Origin: Pratylenchus scribneri
Taxonomy: Eukaryota > Nematoda > Chromadorea > Rhabditida > Pratylenchidae
DNA length: 64,000 nucleotides
Reading direction: 5' to 3'
NCBI GenBank assembly: GCA_030063045.1
Contig: JAQSEB010000043.1
Span: 334,501-398,500, forward strand
Shown one piece after another: positions 1-9,063 of the stretch. The notes beneath the pieces were generated by a model. It was not told the DNA's origin. It saw only the letters and a list, made by a program, of their open reading frames with translations, and ran no database searches. The translations under genes and the position numbers were made by a program. Every line of letters starts with the position of its first letter. Within the stretch, counting starts at the first letter, position 1.

Positions 1-186
1 AAGAAAAGTGGCCAATCCTGCGCGACGCAATTCCGCAGCCACAAAATTGTTCCGTGGACTCAAACGGCCCGATCCACTTCCATGGGCAAAAATTACAATT
101 GAAGAAGCGCCGGTTGGGATTCCAAGGAGGCCAATCAATCCTTCGGGTTCAATTCGAACTTCGTGAACATCGCCGGTGGCATTCAT
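1..186 (-). CDS. Alpha/beta hydrolase, dienelactone-hydrolase type (5' part only)
   Basis: Only the first 62 codons are in the window; the gene continues past base 1. The ATG at 186-184 is preceded in frame by a TAA five codons upstream, so this start is the natural one unless an upstream exon exists. The product has a short N-terminal strand region, then a hydrophobic strand IVIFAHGSGSGR (residues 30-41) followed by LSPRN (42-46) and AAELRRAGLAT (50-60). The HGSGS stretch after a beta strand is the oxyanion-hole loop of alpha/beta hydrolases, and the order HGSGSxRxSPRNxxVAxxLxxAGLAT is what I know from bacterial dienelactone-hydrolase-like proteins. The catalytic Ser, Asp and His would lie outside the window, so activity and substrate cannot be judged. 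No intron occurs in these 186 bases. Bacterial resemblance suggests horizontal acquisition, which is inference. Base composition matches the other exons here. Confidence 0.7.
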   Translation of the reverse strand, partial: MNATGDVHEVRIEPEGLIGLLGIPTGASSIVIFAHGSGSGRLSPRNNFVAAELRRAGLATFL

Positions 187-662
187 TTTTGCTTGAATTT
201 AAAATAGTTTTTTTTGCTAAAATATTATAAATTTTCTTAATAAAAAATGAAGCAAAAAATTGTGTTTTGGGAATATTATTTAGTAGAATGTTTTTGTTTA
301 CAATTTTTATTAGTTTTTGGGTCCAAGCTGCTGCTCTCATTTTTCTTTCTTTTCATTCGGGCCTAGCGCCTAGGGGGCTAATATTATGAAGAGAAGAGTA
401 ACCGAAGAAGGGAGAGAATAAAAAGAATTGAATGAAAATGAAAGAAAATCCCGAAAAAACTATTTGCCAAGTTCGATTAATTAAAAATTGGCCATAAAAT
501 TCAATTTTAAATCCATGAATGAATATGGCAATAATTAAATCTTTCTGTCTCGAACTTAAAGAATTAAATTGTTAACATATTTATCTTTTTAAAACAAAAC
601 ATATATAACAAAAAAAGCGTTATTGGCTTTTCAATTTTAAAAACAAAAGATTTAAAAAAGCC
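187..662. other. Intergenic spacer between two minus-strand genes
   Basis: This AT-rich stretch separates the 3' end of the Ly6-like gene from the start of the hydrolase gene. I see no convincing coding exon. A GC-rich patch at about 358-380 contains the inverted repeat CCTAG-CGC-CTAGG (362-374), and a purine-rich run follows at about 388-450. An open frame on the minus strand across 149-340 overlaps the hydrolase start in another frame and looks spurious. Confidence 0.5.
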
Positions 663-670
663 TTATTGGC
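611..670. repeat. 17-bp direct repeat at the 3' end of the Ly6-like gene
   Basis: Bases 611-627 and 654-670 are the same 17-bp word (A-run, then GC/CC, then TTATTGGC) with one mismatch, 43 bp apart. The second copy covers the stop codon of the Ly6-like gene. On the gene strand each copy reads GCCAATAA, so the duplication gives two AATAA-like words near the transcript end. Function is unknown and it may be chance. Confidence 0.4.
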
Positions 671-1151
671 CAAAGACAAAGAGTAAAACAAATGTTGCCA
701 ATCCAAAGATCATTAATAAATAATTCTTTTGAATGCCATCAAATTCGGCATAATTACAAAGATTTTGGGTGCAATTTCCATAAAATCGCCATCCATTTGG
801 GCAATTATAATTTGGAATATGTTCTTTCACTATTGTGTCATTATATCCGCCACAACCTTTCACAACTTAATTTAAATGAATTTCCAAAAATTGGGAAAAA
901 TATTTTACAATCAAACCCCGTGCATTGCATTGGAATTTGTAACACATTTCAATGCCATTTTGGCAATCCACCTCGCTGACCGCCGATTCATCCGTTCCAT
1001 TTCGAGAATAGCATTTGAATGCTAAATAGCATTTTTGGATTATCATTATCATTTCAATGTATTATTTACCCGAATTTGGTTGAAAATGGCCAAAGAATAT
1101 TGCAATAAAAATGAAATAATGGGAAAGAGTCATAAATTTTTGATTGGACAT
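663..1151 (-). CDS. Ly6/three-finger-like cysteine-rich surface protein (3 exons)
   Basis: Joined exons 1151-1070, 1021-917 and 865-663 give 129 residues. The introns are 1069-1022 (48 bp, GTAAAT...TTTAG) and 916-866 (51 bp, GTTTGA...TTAAG); both are phase 1. Residues 1-27 are a hydrophobic signal peptide, with likely cleavage after the PNSA stretch. The mature part has eight cysteines (C31, C47, C54, C59, C67, C84, C94, C99) and ends with LCN at 98-100; a late Cys-Asn is typical of Ly6/uPAR three-finger domains. A hydrophobic segment (about 110-127) at the very C-terminus suggests a GPI-anchor signal or a single membrane span. It is therefore probably an extracellular membrane-tethered protein. 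The ligand or partner is unknown. The model was built by eye, but frame, splice sites, signal peptide and cysteine pattern agree with each other. Confidence 0.72.
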
Positions 1152-1163
1152 TTTCGATTTAAC

Positions 1164-1165
1164 CT
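1164..1165 (-). promoter_or_regulatory. Candidate 3' splice site just upstream of the Ly6-like start codon
   Basis: On the minus strand the word AAATTCAG ends 12 bases before the ATG at 1151. It could receive a spliced leader, as is common in nematodes, or be the acceptor of a 5'-UTR intron; a possible donor GTATAT lies about 60 bases upstream. Transcript data are needed to choose. Confidence 0.35.
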
Positions 1166-1801
1166 GAATTTTATGAAAAAATTATTTACTTCTGTGTTCC
1201 AAAATGGCGAAAATAAATATACCTTTTAAGGTAAAAAAGATTCATTTTTCCCCATGAAGCTGCTAGAATAAAAATATATGGTGGGTGCCTTCTGCTGCCC
1301 TTTTCCCTTCAATCAATCCAATCGAACATTGCCCTAAAGCCACAAATGTTATTGACTTCGTTTTCATCGATGTAAGAAAACAATGTCAGTCTAGGGAATA
1401 TTTTATCGAATAAAGAACAAAATATTTATAATTGTTTGGACAAAAAACAAATTTACAAACGAAAACACATTTCATGATATCAAATTTATTCAATTCGTAA
1501 ATTTGTATTTCCAAAATTCTTTGTAAATTAATTAAAAAAATCAAAATTAATTCTTTTCCGCTGAATTGAAGACCAAAAAAAAGTACAAAAGACACAGCCG
1601 GAAATTCTGCCGTTGTACTTAATTTTGAGAATTTACCAAAGTTTGACGAATGCCATTCCTCCTTGTCTGCTGCCTTGACAACAGTTAATTTTTTGTTCAT
1701 TCATTTTTTGTTAAGCATTTCCGTCTATAAATTCTTGGAATGGCATCTCATTTGCGCACAATTCTACCCAATTTTTGTCAAACTACACGGCACAAAATGA
1801 C

Positions 1802-1809
1802 TATATAAA
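1802..1809 (+). promoter_or_regulatory. TATA-like box upstream of the LPADV-repeat gene
   Basis: TATATAAA lies 91 bases before the chosen ATG at 1900. The spacing suits a promoter with a short 5' UTR. In such AT-rich DNA the word can occur by chance; a second TATAAA-like word is at about 1725-1731. Confidence 0.25.
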
Positions 1810-1899
1810 TTGACTTCAAAATTGCACATTTCTCTCATTAATTCAATTGGAAAGCTTCTCAAATTCGCTGGTAATCTTTTCATTCTTTCTCAAAGAAAA

Positions 1900-2315
1900 A
1901 TGTTCAACCCAACCAAATTGGTATGTTCAAAATTTGAAAAATGGCTGAGAAAATATTTTAGCCAGAATTCCCACCGGAGGCTGAGAAAATTTTGCCAGCC
2001 GATGTTTGGGCCAAATTGCAGGAAATCAAAGGCAATTCGGCCACAATCCACGAGAAACGTTGCCAACTTCATCAATTGATGATGACAGTGCCCGACGAAA
2101 TTATGGATAAAATGCCGGAACCAAAAGAATTTTCATCTTTGCCAGCGGATGTGGGAAATAAAATAAAAATAAACAATTAAAGGAATATTAAGGTGAAACA
2201 AAAATTGAAAGCAATTCATCGCCAAAGGGATTTGCCAATGGAAAAGAAGAAAGAACAATTTGATGCATTGGTCAAAACATTGCCGGCTGAACAGCAAAAA
2301 ATATTGGTCGGCTAA
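1900..2315 (+). CDS. Small two-repeat LPADV protein, tentative DUF148/SXP-RAL-2 relative (3 exons)
   Basis: Exons 1900-1920, 1962-2150 and 2193-2315 give 110 residues. The introns are 1921-1961 (41 bp, GTATGT...TTTTAG) and 2151-2192 (42 bp, GTGGGA...TTAAG); both are phase 0. The protein has two related segments: LPADVWAKLQEI at residues 18-29 and LPADVKQKLKAIH at 67-79. Each is followed by a charged helix with K/Q/L spacing and a P-D/A-E turn (VPDE, LPAEQ). The second intron falls within the LPAD|V motif, and splicing restores the repeat, which supports the model. The pattern recalls small helical nematode proteins of the DUF148/SXP-RAL-2 kind, which are often secreted. Oddly, there is no signal peptide: the open frame runs upstream to 1801 without another ATG. 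A missed first exon, a cytosolic form or a decayed 5' end are all possible. Confidence 0.6.
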
Positions 2316-2742
2316 AAAGGCAAAAATTGACGGGAATGAAGAAATATAAATTTGGTTGAAATTATGACATATTTCAATTCGTCTATTTAGATCTTTCTTA
2401 TTTATTTCCATTGTAATGTGATTATTGTGAATATCATTTCTTTAATTTCACTGATGCTTTTTTATTGTAATTTTGCATTTAACTATATTTTATAATGTTA
2501 GCAGTGTATTTGATAAATTTGTTTTTTCCTATTCATTTTAACTATATCTTATTAGATTAAAGTTTATAAATTTTAGTTTCCTTCAAACAATCTATAATAT
2601 GATAATTGATAAACAAACAATTTGTATCCTATTTTAATTATATAAATGTTTATCAAAATAAAATAATATTTGGCCTATTAAAAATGAAAATGATAAATAA
2701 AAATATATGTAAAAAGCATGGATATGTTTCGGTTCGTCGGAT
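2316..2742. other. Convergent intergenic spacer
   Basis: This AT-rich spacer lies between the 3' ends of the plus-strand LPADV-repeat gene and the minus-strand phosphogluconolactonase gene. It should hold both 3' UTRs and polyadenylation sites. AT-rich words such as AATATAAA near 2343 could serve the first gene. The word AAATAAATCC overlaps the lactonase stop codon. Two similar words around TTAACTATAT occur near 2480 and 2540. I see no coding exon. Confidence 0.4.
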
Positions 2743-3786
2743 TTATTTCTTCTCCAATTTTGTGGCTGCCTCTTCATCAATGAACCATTCAATGTTGGCA
2801 TGTTGAATTTGACTGGGCGGATATTGAGCATTGTTTTCGCCAATAATTGATTCGATTACTTCCGCTTTTCCTCCCCCATTTGCGATGAATGCCACTCGAC
2901 GTGCCGAATTCAATATTTCCATTGTGACGGTAATTCGACGAGGCGGCGGTTTTGGGGAATCGTCCAAATGAGCAATCCAATTTTGTGATTTTTGTTGGAC
3001 CAATGGATGGCCAGGAAAGAGGGAACATGTATGGCCATCAGGGCCAAGTCCTTTTAATTAAATGAATTAATTTAATTAAAATCATTTAATTAATTGAAAT
3101 TACCGAGTAAAAGAAGATCAAAAATTGGAAATCCATTTGCATTCAATTTTGGGCTCAATTCGCGCAATTGACCTTCGAATTGTTGCGCCGCCGTGAGGCC
3201 ATCGCCATTCACCAATTCATTTGGAACTCGGAGAATATGTCCGGAGGGGAATTTGTCATCTGGCAATAATCGAATCAATTCCCCACTGTTGCTTTCCCTA
3301 TCCTCAAGTGGGACAAGTCGCTCATCGACTGGGAATAAATAGAGCCGAGAGATCAACTGAATATTAATAAATGGAATTGAATTGGGAATAATCCATTGAT
3401 TGCTTAAATTAAATATCGGTGCCAAGATTGAATACAATTTCAGCAAAATCATTTGCTAAACTTTTCGATAATGGATTAATAAGCAGAATAGCCAAAAACC
3501 ATTTATATTTTTAATAATTTTATAATTTAGAAACCGAATTTGGAATTTCGGCCAACAATGGAGCAATAAATGGGGGCATTGATCCGCCAGAAAAGCCAAT
3601 AATCACATTTGAGTTGGGGCCACTTTCATCAATGACGGATTTGATCAATTCTCGGATCGAATTTTGTTGTTCTTGAACATTTTTGCTAATGTGAATTTTG
3701 TGTTTGTTGTGGAAAATTTGATTGTCGCACATTTTTTGTTTAGTGTGAAAAAATTCGCTGAAATTTTTAATTAATTTTGTGAGCAT
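2743..3786 (-). CDS. 6-phosphogluconolactonase (3 exons)
   Basis: Hydrolyses 6-phosphoglucono-1,5-lactone to 6-phosphogluconate, the second step of the oxidative pentose phosphate pathway (EC 3.1.1.31); normally cytosolic. Exons 3786-3535, 3356-3104 and 3050-2743 give 270 residues. The introns are 3534-3357 (178 bp, GTTTCT...ATTCAG, phase 0) and 3103-3051 (53 bp, GTAATT...AAAAG, phase 1). Family motifs in order are GFSGGS (64-69, phosphate-binding loop), FPVDERLVP (92-100) and GLGPDGHTCSLFPGH (169-183), whose His175 corresponds to the catalytic histidine. The chain ends with a long helix and WFID near the C-terminus. Length is usual for the family (about 250-270). A second ATG at 3732 would give 252 residues without the basic N-terminal 18, so the true start is open. 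The first intron is unusually long for this locus and its donor is less certain than the other sites. Confidence 0.88.
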
Positions 3787-4204
3787 TTTTTAATCATTTT
3801 ATTATAATTAGAATCGAATATCTCGAAAACTTCTACGTTTCCGTTCTCCTTGTCCGATTATATTAATGACAAAATAAACATTTTATGTCGAATTGCCAGA
3901 AAAAAAACATTTGAATTTGCATATTAGAATTGGATTTTAAATTTTGGAATGGGACAATTACAATTGCGATGCGAATGAGTATTAAAGCAGAATTTGGACA
4001 GTGATTAAATGAAAATAGAAATTATAATATTCATTTTTATTTTCTAAAGGAAAATGGAAAACTACGATATTCCGGGGAAGCGGAGAAAATGGATAATAGG
4101 GAAAATGTATTGAGCAAAACATAAATTACCTCCAAAGTAAAAATGAAATTGAATAACAATCTTTGTTACTATTTAATTGATTTTTTTTATTCTTATAAAA
4201 TAAT
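3787..4204. other. Presumed lactonase upstream region abutting the satellite
   Basis: These 418 bases hold the presumed promoter and 5' UTR of the phosphogluconolactonase gene, with no coding sequence that I can recognise. The unique sequence passes into T- and A-rich runs at about 4175-4204, and recognisable satellite begins at about 4205. Confidence 0.45.
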
Positions 4205-4444
4205 TTAGAGCATCGTATATTTTATTGATCCAATACATATTTGTTGATTTTTTATAAATTAAAAATATATTAGGGTCTAAATTCTGCAATTTTTCAGTAT
4301 ATTTGGCACCAAGAAGGCATAGATGGAAATATTTTAAAATTTCTATAATTTTTTCTTATTCTACGATGAAAAAAAATGTAGCAAAGTGCCCTTCATTTTA
4401 ATCAATTCCTCCTTGTTAATTTTTTATGAATTATTATAATATTG
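4205..4444. repeat. Array edge: partial and divergent monomers
   Basis: A truncated monomer (about 4205-4273) is followed by one full monomer (4274-4444). The full one begins like class A (TCAGTATATTTGG subtype) and ends like class C (ACGATGAAAAAAAATG, AAAGTGCCCTTCATTTT). It carries private differences such as CACCAAGAAGG and ATGTAGC. Divergent edge monomers are usual for satellite arrays because unequal exchange homogenises the interior better. Confidence 0.75.
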
Positions 4445-7400
4445 GTGTCTAAATTCTGCAATTTTTTGGTATTTTTGGCACATAGAAGGCATAGATGGAA
4501 ATATTTTGAAATTTCTATATTTTTTTTATATTCTAGTCCTAAATACAATCATATTCATATATTTTATTTGATCCAATACATATTTGTTGATTTTTTATAA
4601 ATTAAAAATATATTAGGGTCTAAATTCTGCAATTTTTGTGTATATTTGGCACCTAGAATGCATAAATGGAAATATTTTAAAATTTCTATAATTTTTTCAT
4701 ATTCTAGTCCTAAATACAATCATATTCGTATATTTTATTTGATCCAATACATATCTGTTGATTTTTTATAAATTAAAAATATATTAGGGTCTAAATTCTG
4801 CAATTTTTGTGTATTTTTGGCACCTAGAAGGCATAGATGGAAATATTTTAAAATTTCTATAATTTTATTTTAAAGTTTATCCAAATACAATCATATTCGT
4901 ATATTTTATTTGATCCAATACATATCTGTTGATTTTTTATAAATTAAAAATATATTAGTGTCTAAATTCTGCAATTTTTCAGTATATTTGGCACCTAGAA
5001 GGCATAGATGGAAATATTTTAAAATTTCTATAATTTTATTTTAAAGTTTATCCAAATACAATCATATTCGTATATTTTATTTGATCCAATACATATCTGT
5101 TGATTTTTTATAAATTAAAAATATATTAGGGTCTAAATTCTGCAATTTTTCAGTATATTTGGCACCTAGAAGGCATAGATGGAAATATTTTAAAATTTCT
5201 ATAATTTTATTTTAAAGTTTATCCAAATACAATCATATTCGTATATTTTATTTGATCCAATACATATATGTTGATTTTTTATAAATTAAAAATATATTAG
5301 GGTCTAAATTCTGCAATTTTTCAGTATATTTGGCACCTAGAAGGCATAGATGGAAATATTTTAAAATTTCTATAATTTTATTTTAAAGTTTATCCAAATA
5401 CAATCATATTCGTATATTTTATTTGATCCAATACATATATGTTGATTTTTTATAAATTAAAAATATATTAGGGTCTAAATTCTGCAATTTTTCAGTATAT
5501 TTGGCACCTAGAAGGCATAGATGGAAATATTTTAAAATTTCTATAATTTTATTTTAAAGTTTATCCAAATACAATCATATTCGTATATTTTATTTGATCC
5601 AATACATATCTGTTGATTTTTTATAAATTAAAAATATATTAGGGTCTAAATTCTGCAATTTTTGTGTATTTTTGGCACCTAGAAGGCATAGATGGAAATA
5701 TTTTAAAATTTCTATAATTTTTTCATATTCTAGTCCTAAATACAATCATATTCGTATATTTTATTTGATCCAATACATATTTGTTGATTTTTTATAAATT
5801 AAAAATATATTAGGGTCTAAATTCTGCAATTTTTGTGTATATTTGGCACCTAGAAGGCATAAATGGAAATATTTTAAAATTTCTATAATTTTATTTTAAA
5901 GTTTATCCAAATACAATCATATTCGTATATTTTATTTGATCCAATACATATTTGTTGATTTTTTATGAATTATTATAATATTGGTGTCTAAATTCTGCAA
6001 TTTTTGTGTATATTTGGCACCTAGAAGGCATAAATGGAAATATTTTAAAATTTCTATAATTTTTTCATATTCTAGTCCTAAATACAATCATATTCGTATA
6101 TTTTATTTGATCCAATACATATCTGTTGATTTTTTATAAATTAAAAATATATTAGGGTCTAAATTCTGCAATTTTTGTGTATATTTGGCACCTAGAAGGC
6201 ATAAATGGAAATATTTTAAAATTTCTATAATTTTTTCATATTCTAGTCCTAAATACAATCATATTCGTATATTTTATTTGATCCAATACATATCTGTTGA
6301 TTTTTTATAAATTAAAAATATATTAGGGTCTAAATTCTGCAATTTTTGTGTATTTTTGGCACCTAGAAGGCATAGATGGAAATATTTTAAAATTTCTATA
6401 ATTTTATTTTAAAGTTTATCCAAATACAATCATATTCGTATATTTTATTTGATCCAATACATATCTGTTGATTTTTTATAAATTAAAAATATATTAGGGT
6501 CTAAATTCTGCAATTTTTCAGTATATTTGGCACCTAGAAGGCATAGATGGAAATATTTTAAAATTTCTATAATTTTATTTTAAAGTTTATCCAAATACAA
6601 TCATATTCGTATATTTTATTTGATCCAATACATATATGTTGATTTTTTATAAATTAAAAATATATTAGGGTCTAAATTCTGCAATTTTTCAGTATATTTG
6701 GCACCTAGAAGGCATAGATGGAAATATTTTAAAATTTCTATAATTTTATTTTAAAGTTTATCCAAATACAATCATATTCGTATATTTTATTTGATCCAAT
6801 ACATATATGTTGATTTTTTATAAATTAAAAATATATTAGGGTCTAAATTCTGCAATTTTTCAGTATATTTGGCACCTAGAAGGCATAGATGGAAATATTT
6901 TAAAATTTCTATAATTTTATTTTAAAGTTTATCCAAATACAATCATATTCGTATATTTTATTTGATCCAATACATATCTGTTGATTTTTTATAAATTAAA
7001 AATATATTAGGGTCTAAATTCTGCAATTTTTGTGTATTTTTGGCACCTAGAAGGCATAGATGGAAATATTTTAAAATTTCTATAATTTTTTCATATTCTA
7101 GTCCTAAATACAATCATATTCGTATATTTTATTTGATCCAATACATATTTGTTGATTTTTTATAAATTAAAAATATATTAGGGTCTAAATTCTGCAATTT
7201 TTGTGTATATTTGGCACCTAGAAGGCATAAATGGAAATATTTTAAAATTTCTATAATTTTATTTTAAAGTTTATCCAAATACAATCATATTCGTATATTT
7301 TATTTGATCCAATACATATTTGTTGATTTTTTATAAATTAAAAATATATTAGGGTCTAAATTCTGCAATTTTTGTGTATATTTGGCACCTAGAAGGCATA

Positions 7401-9063
7401 AATGGAAATATTTTAAAATTTCTATAATTTTATTTTAAAGTTTATCCAAATACAATCATATTCGTATATTTTATTTGATCCAATACATATTTGTTGATTT
7501 TTTATAAATTAAAAATATATTAGGGTCTAAATTCTGCAATTTTTGTGTATATTTGGCACCTAGAAGGCATAAATGGAAATATTTTAAAATTTCTATAATT
7601 TTATTTTAAAGTTTATCCAAATACAATCATATTCGTATATTTTATTTGATCCAATACATATCTGTTGATTTTTTATAAATTAAAAATATATTAGGGTCTA
7701 AATTCTGCAATTTTTGTGTATTTTTGGCACCTAGAAGGCATAAATGGAAATATTTTAAAATTTCTATAATTTTATTTTAAAGTTTATCCAAATACAATCA
7801 TATTCGTATATTTTATTTGATCCAATACATATTTGTTGATTTTTTATAAATTAAAAATATATTAGGGTCTAAATTCTGCAATTTTTGTGTATATTTGGCA
7901 CCTAGAAGGCATAAATGGAAATATTTTAAAATTTCTATAATTTTATTTTAAAGTTTATCCAAATACAATCATATTCGTATATTTTATTTGATCCAATACA
8001 TATCTGTTGATTTTTTATAAATTAAAAATATATTAGGGTCTAAATTCTGCAATTTTTGTGTATTTTTGGCACCTAGAAGGCATAGATGGAAATATTTTAA
8101 AATTTCTATAATTTTTTCATATTCTAGTCCTAAATACAATCATATTCGTATATTTTATTTGATCCAATACATATTTGTTGATTTTTTATAAATTAAAAAT
8201 ATATTAGGGTCTAAATTCTGCAATTTTTGTGTATATTTGGCACCTAGAAGGCATAAATGGAAATATTTTAAAATTTCTATAATTTTATTTTAAAGTTTAT
8301 CCAAATACAATCATATTCGTATATTTTATTTGATCCAATACATATTTGTTGATTTTTTATAAATTAAAAATATATTAGGGTCTAAATTCTGCAATTTTTG
8401 TGTATATTTGGCACCTAGAAGGCATAAATGGAAATATTTTAAAATTTCTATAATTTTATTTTAAAGTTTATCCAAATACAATCATATTCGTATATTTTAT
8501 TTGATCCAATACATATCTGTTGATTTTTTATAAATTAAAAATATATTAGGGTCTAAATTCTGCAATTTTTGTGTATTTTTGGCACCTAGAAGGCATAGAT
8601 GGAAATATTTTAAAATTTCTATAATTTTTTCATATTCTAGTCCTAAATACAATCATATTCGTATATTTTATTTGATCCAATACATATTTGTTGATTTTTT
8701 ATAAATTAAAAATATATTAGGGTCTAAATTCTGCAATTTTTGTGTATTTTTGGCACATAGAAGGCATAGATGGAAATATTTTGAAATTTTAATAATTTTT
8801 TCGTATTTTAGATCGAAAATCAGAATTCATAGTATATTTCATTTGGCCCAAAACATATTTATGGATTTTTTACAAATTTTTAAAATATATTGGTATCTAA
8901 ATTGGGCACTTTTCGCTTATTTTTACAATTTCTAGGCTTAGATGGAAAAATTTTAAAATTTCAATAATTTTTTCTTATTCTACGATGAAAAAAAATGGAA
9001 CAAAGTGCCCTTCATTTTTACTAATTCCTCCTTGTTAATTTTTTATGAATTATTATAATATTG
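4445..9063. repeat. 4,619-bp super-unit, copy 1 (27 monomers)
   Basis: Twenty-five class-A monomers of 171 bp are followed by a D monomer (8720-8892, 173 bp) and a C-like monomer (8893-9063, 171 bp). The A monomers fall into subtypes by three markers: GTGTATAT, GTGTATTTTT or CAGTATAT near base 22; TCATATTCTAG or TATTTTAAAG in the middle; and TTG, CTG or ATG before TTGATTTTTT. Subtypes recur in a partial nine-monomer (1,539-bp) rhythm, with GTGTCT-type starts at 4445 and 5984. Only the first monomer (4445-4615) clearly differs from its partner in copy 2. Confidence 0.9.
8720..8892. repeat. D monomer, copy 1
   Basis: This 173-bp monomer begins like class A but has a distinct interior (GATCGAAAATCAGAATTC, CATTTGGCCCAAAAC) and ends with TTTATGGATTTTTTACAAAT. 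Its second half is closer to class B. It encodes a 61-codon open frame only by chance. It occurs once per 4,619-bp super-unit. Confidence 0.85.

Larger units (their letters stand above)
1152..1899. other. Divergent intergenic region
   Basis: This region lies between the starts of the minus-strand Ly6-like gene and the plus-strand LPADV-repeat gene, so it should hold both promoters. It contains an open frame with a true ATG on the minus strand (1700-1386, 104 codons). Its second half has the K/I/F/N/Y-rich composition of translated spacer and I recognise no domain, so I do not call it a gene. Two inverted repeats are present: AAGTACAA at 1581-1588 against 1613-1620, and ATGCCATTCC at 1650-1659 against 1737-1746. 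Confidence 0.45.

Noticed and set aside
149..340. Minus-strand open frame of 63 codons over the hydrolase start
   Set aside because: It overlaps the hydrolase 5' end in another frame and its middle is translated AT-rich spacer. Joining its first part to the hydrolase through the ATTTTAG acceptor runs into a stop codon.
362..374. Inverted repeat CCTAG-CGC-CTAGG as a terminator or binding site
   Set aside because: The stem is only five base pairs and there is no context to support a function.
692..1229. Plus-strand open frames at 692-979 and 1035-1229
   Set aside because: They are antisense to the exons and introns of the Ly6-like gene and have no recognisable features.
1386..1700. Minus-strand open frame of 104 codons with a true ATG
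   Set aside because: No domain, signal or homologue recognised. Its second half has spacer-like composition, and the only internal GT...AG pair would be 19 bp, too short for an intron. It is left as possible but unsupported.
2133..2411. Minus-strand open frame of 92 codons
   Set aside because: Antisense to the third exon of the LPADV-repeat gene and its 3' flank; hydrophobic composition comes from reversed AT-rich codons.
2606..2843. Frames on both strands around the lactonase 3' end
   Set aside because: They overlap the final lactonase exon in other frames; the lactonase frame has clear family motifs.
8750..8935. 61-codon frame, repeated at 13369-13554
   Set aside because: It lies wholly in the D and C-like satellite monomers, and the second copy is just the 4,619-bp duplication. 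No coding signature.
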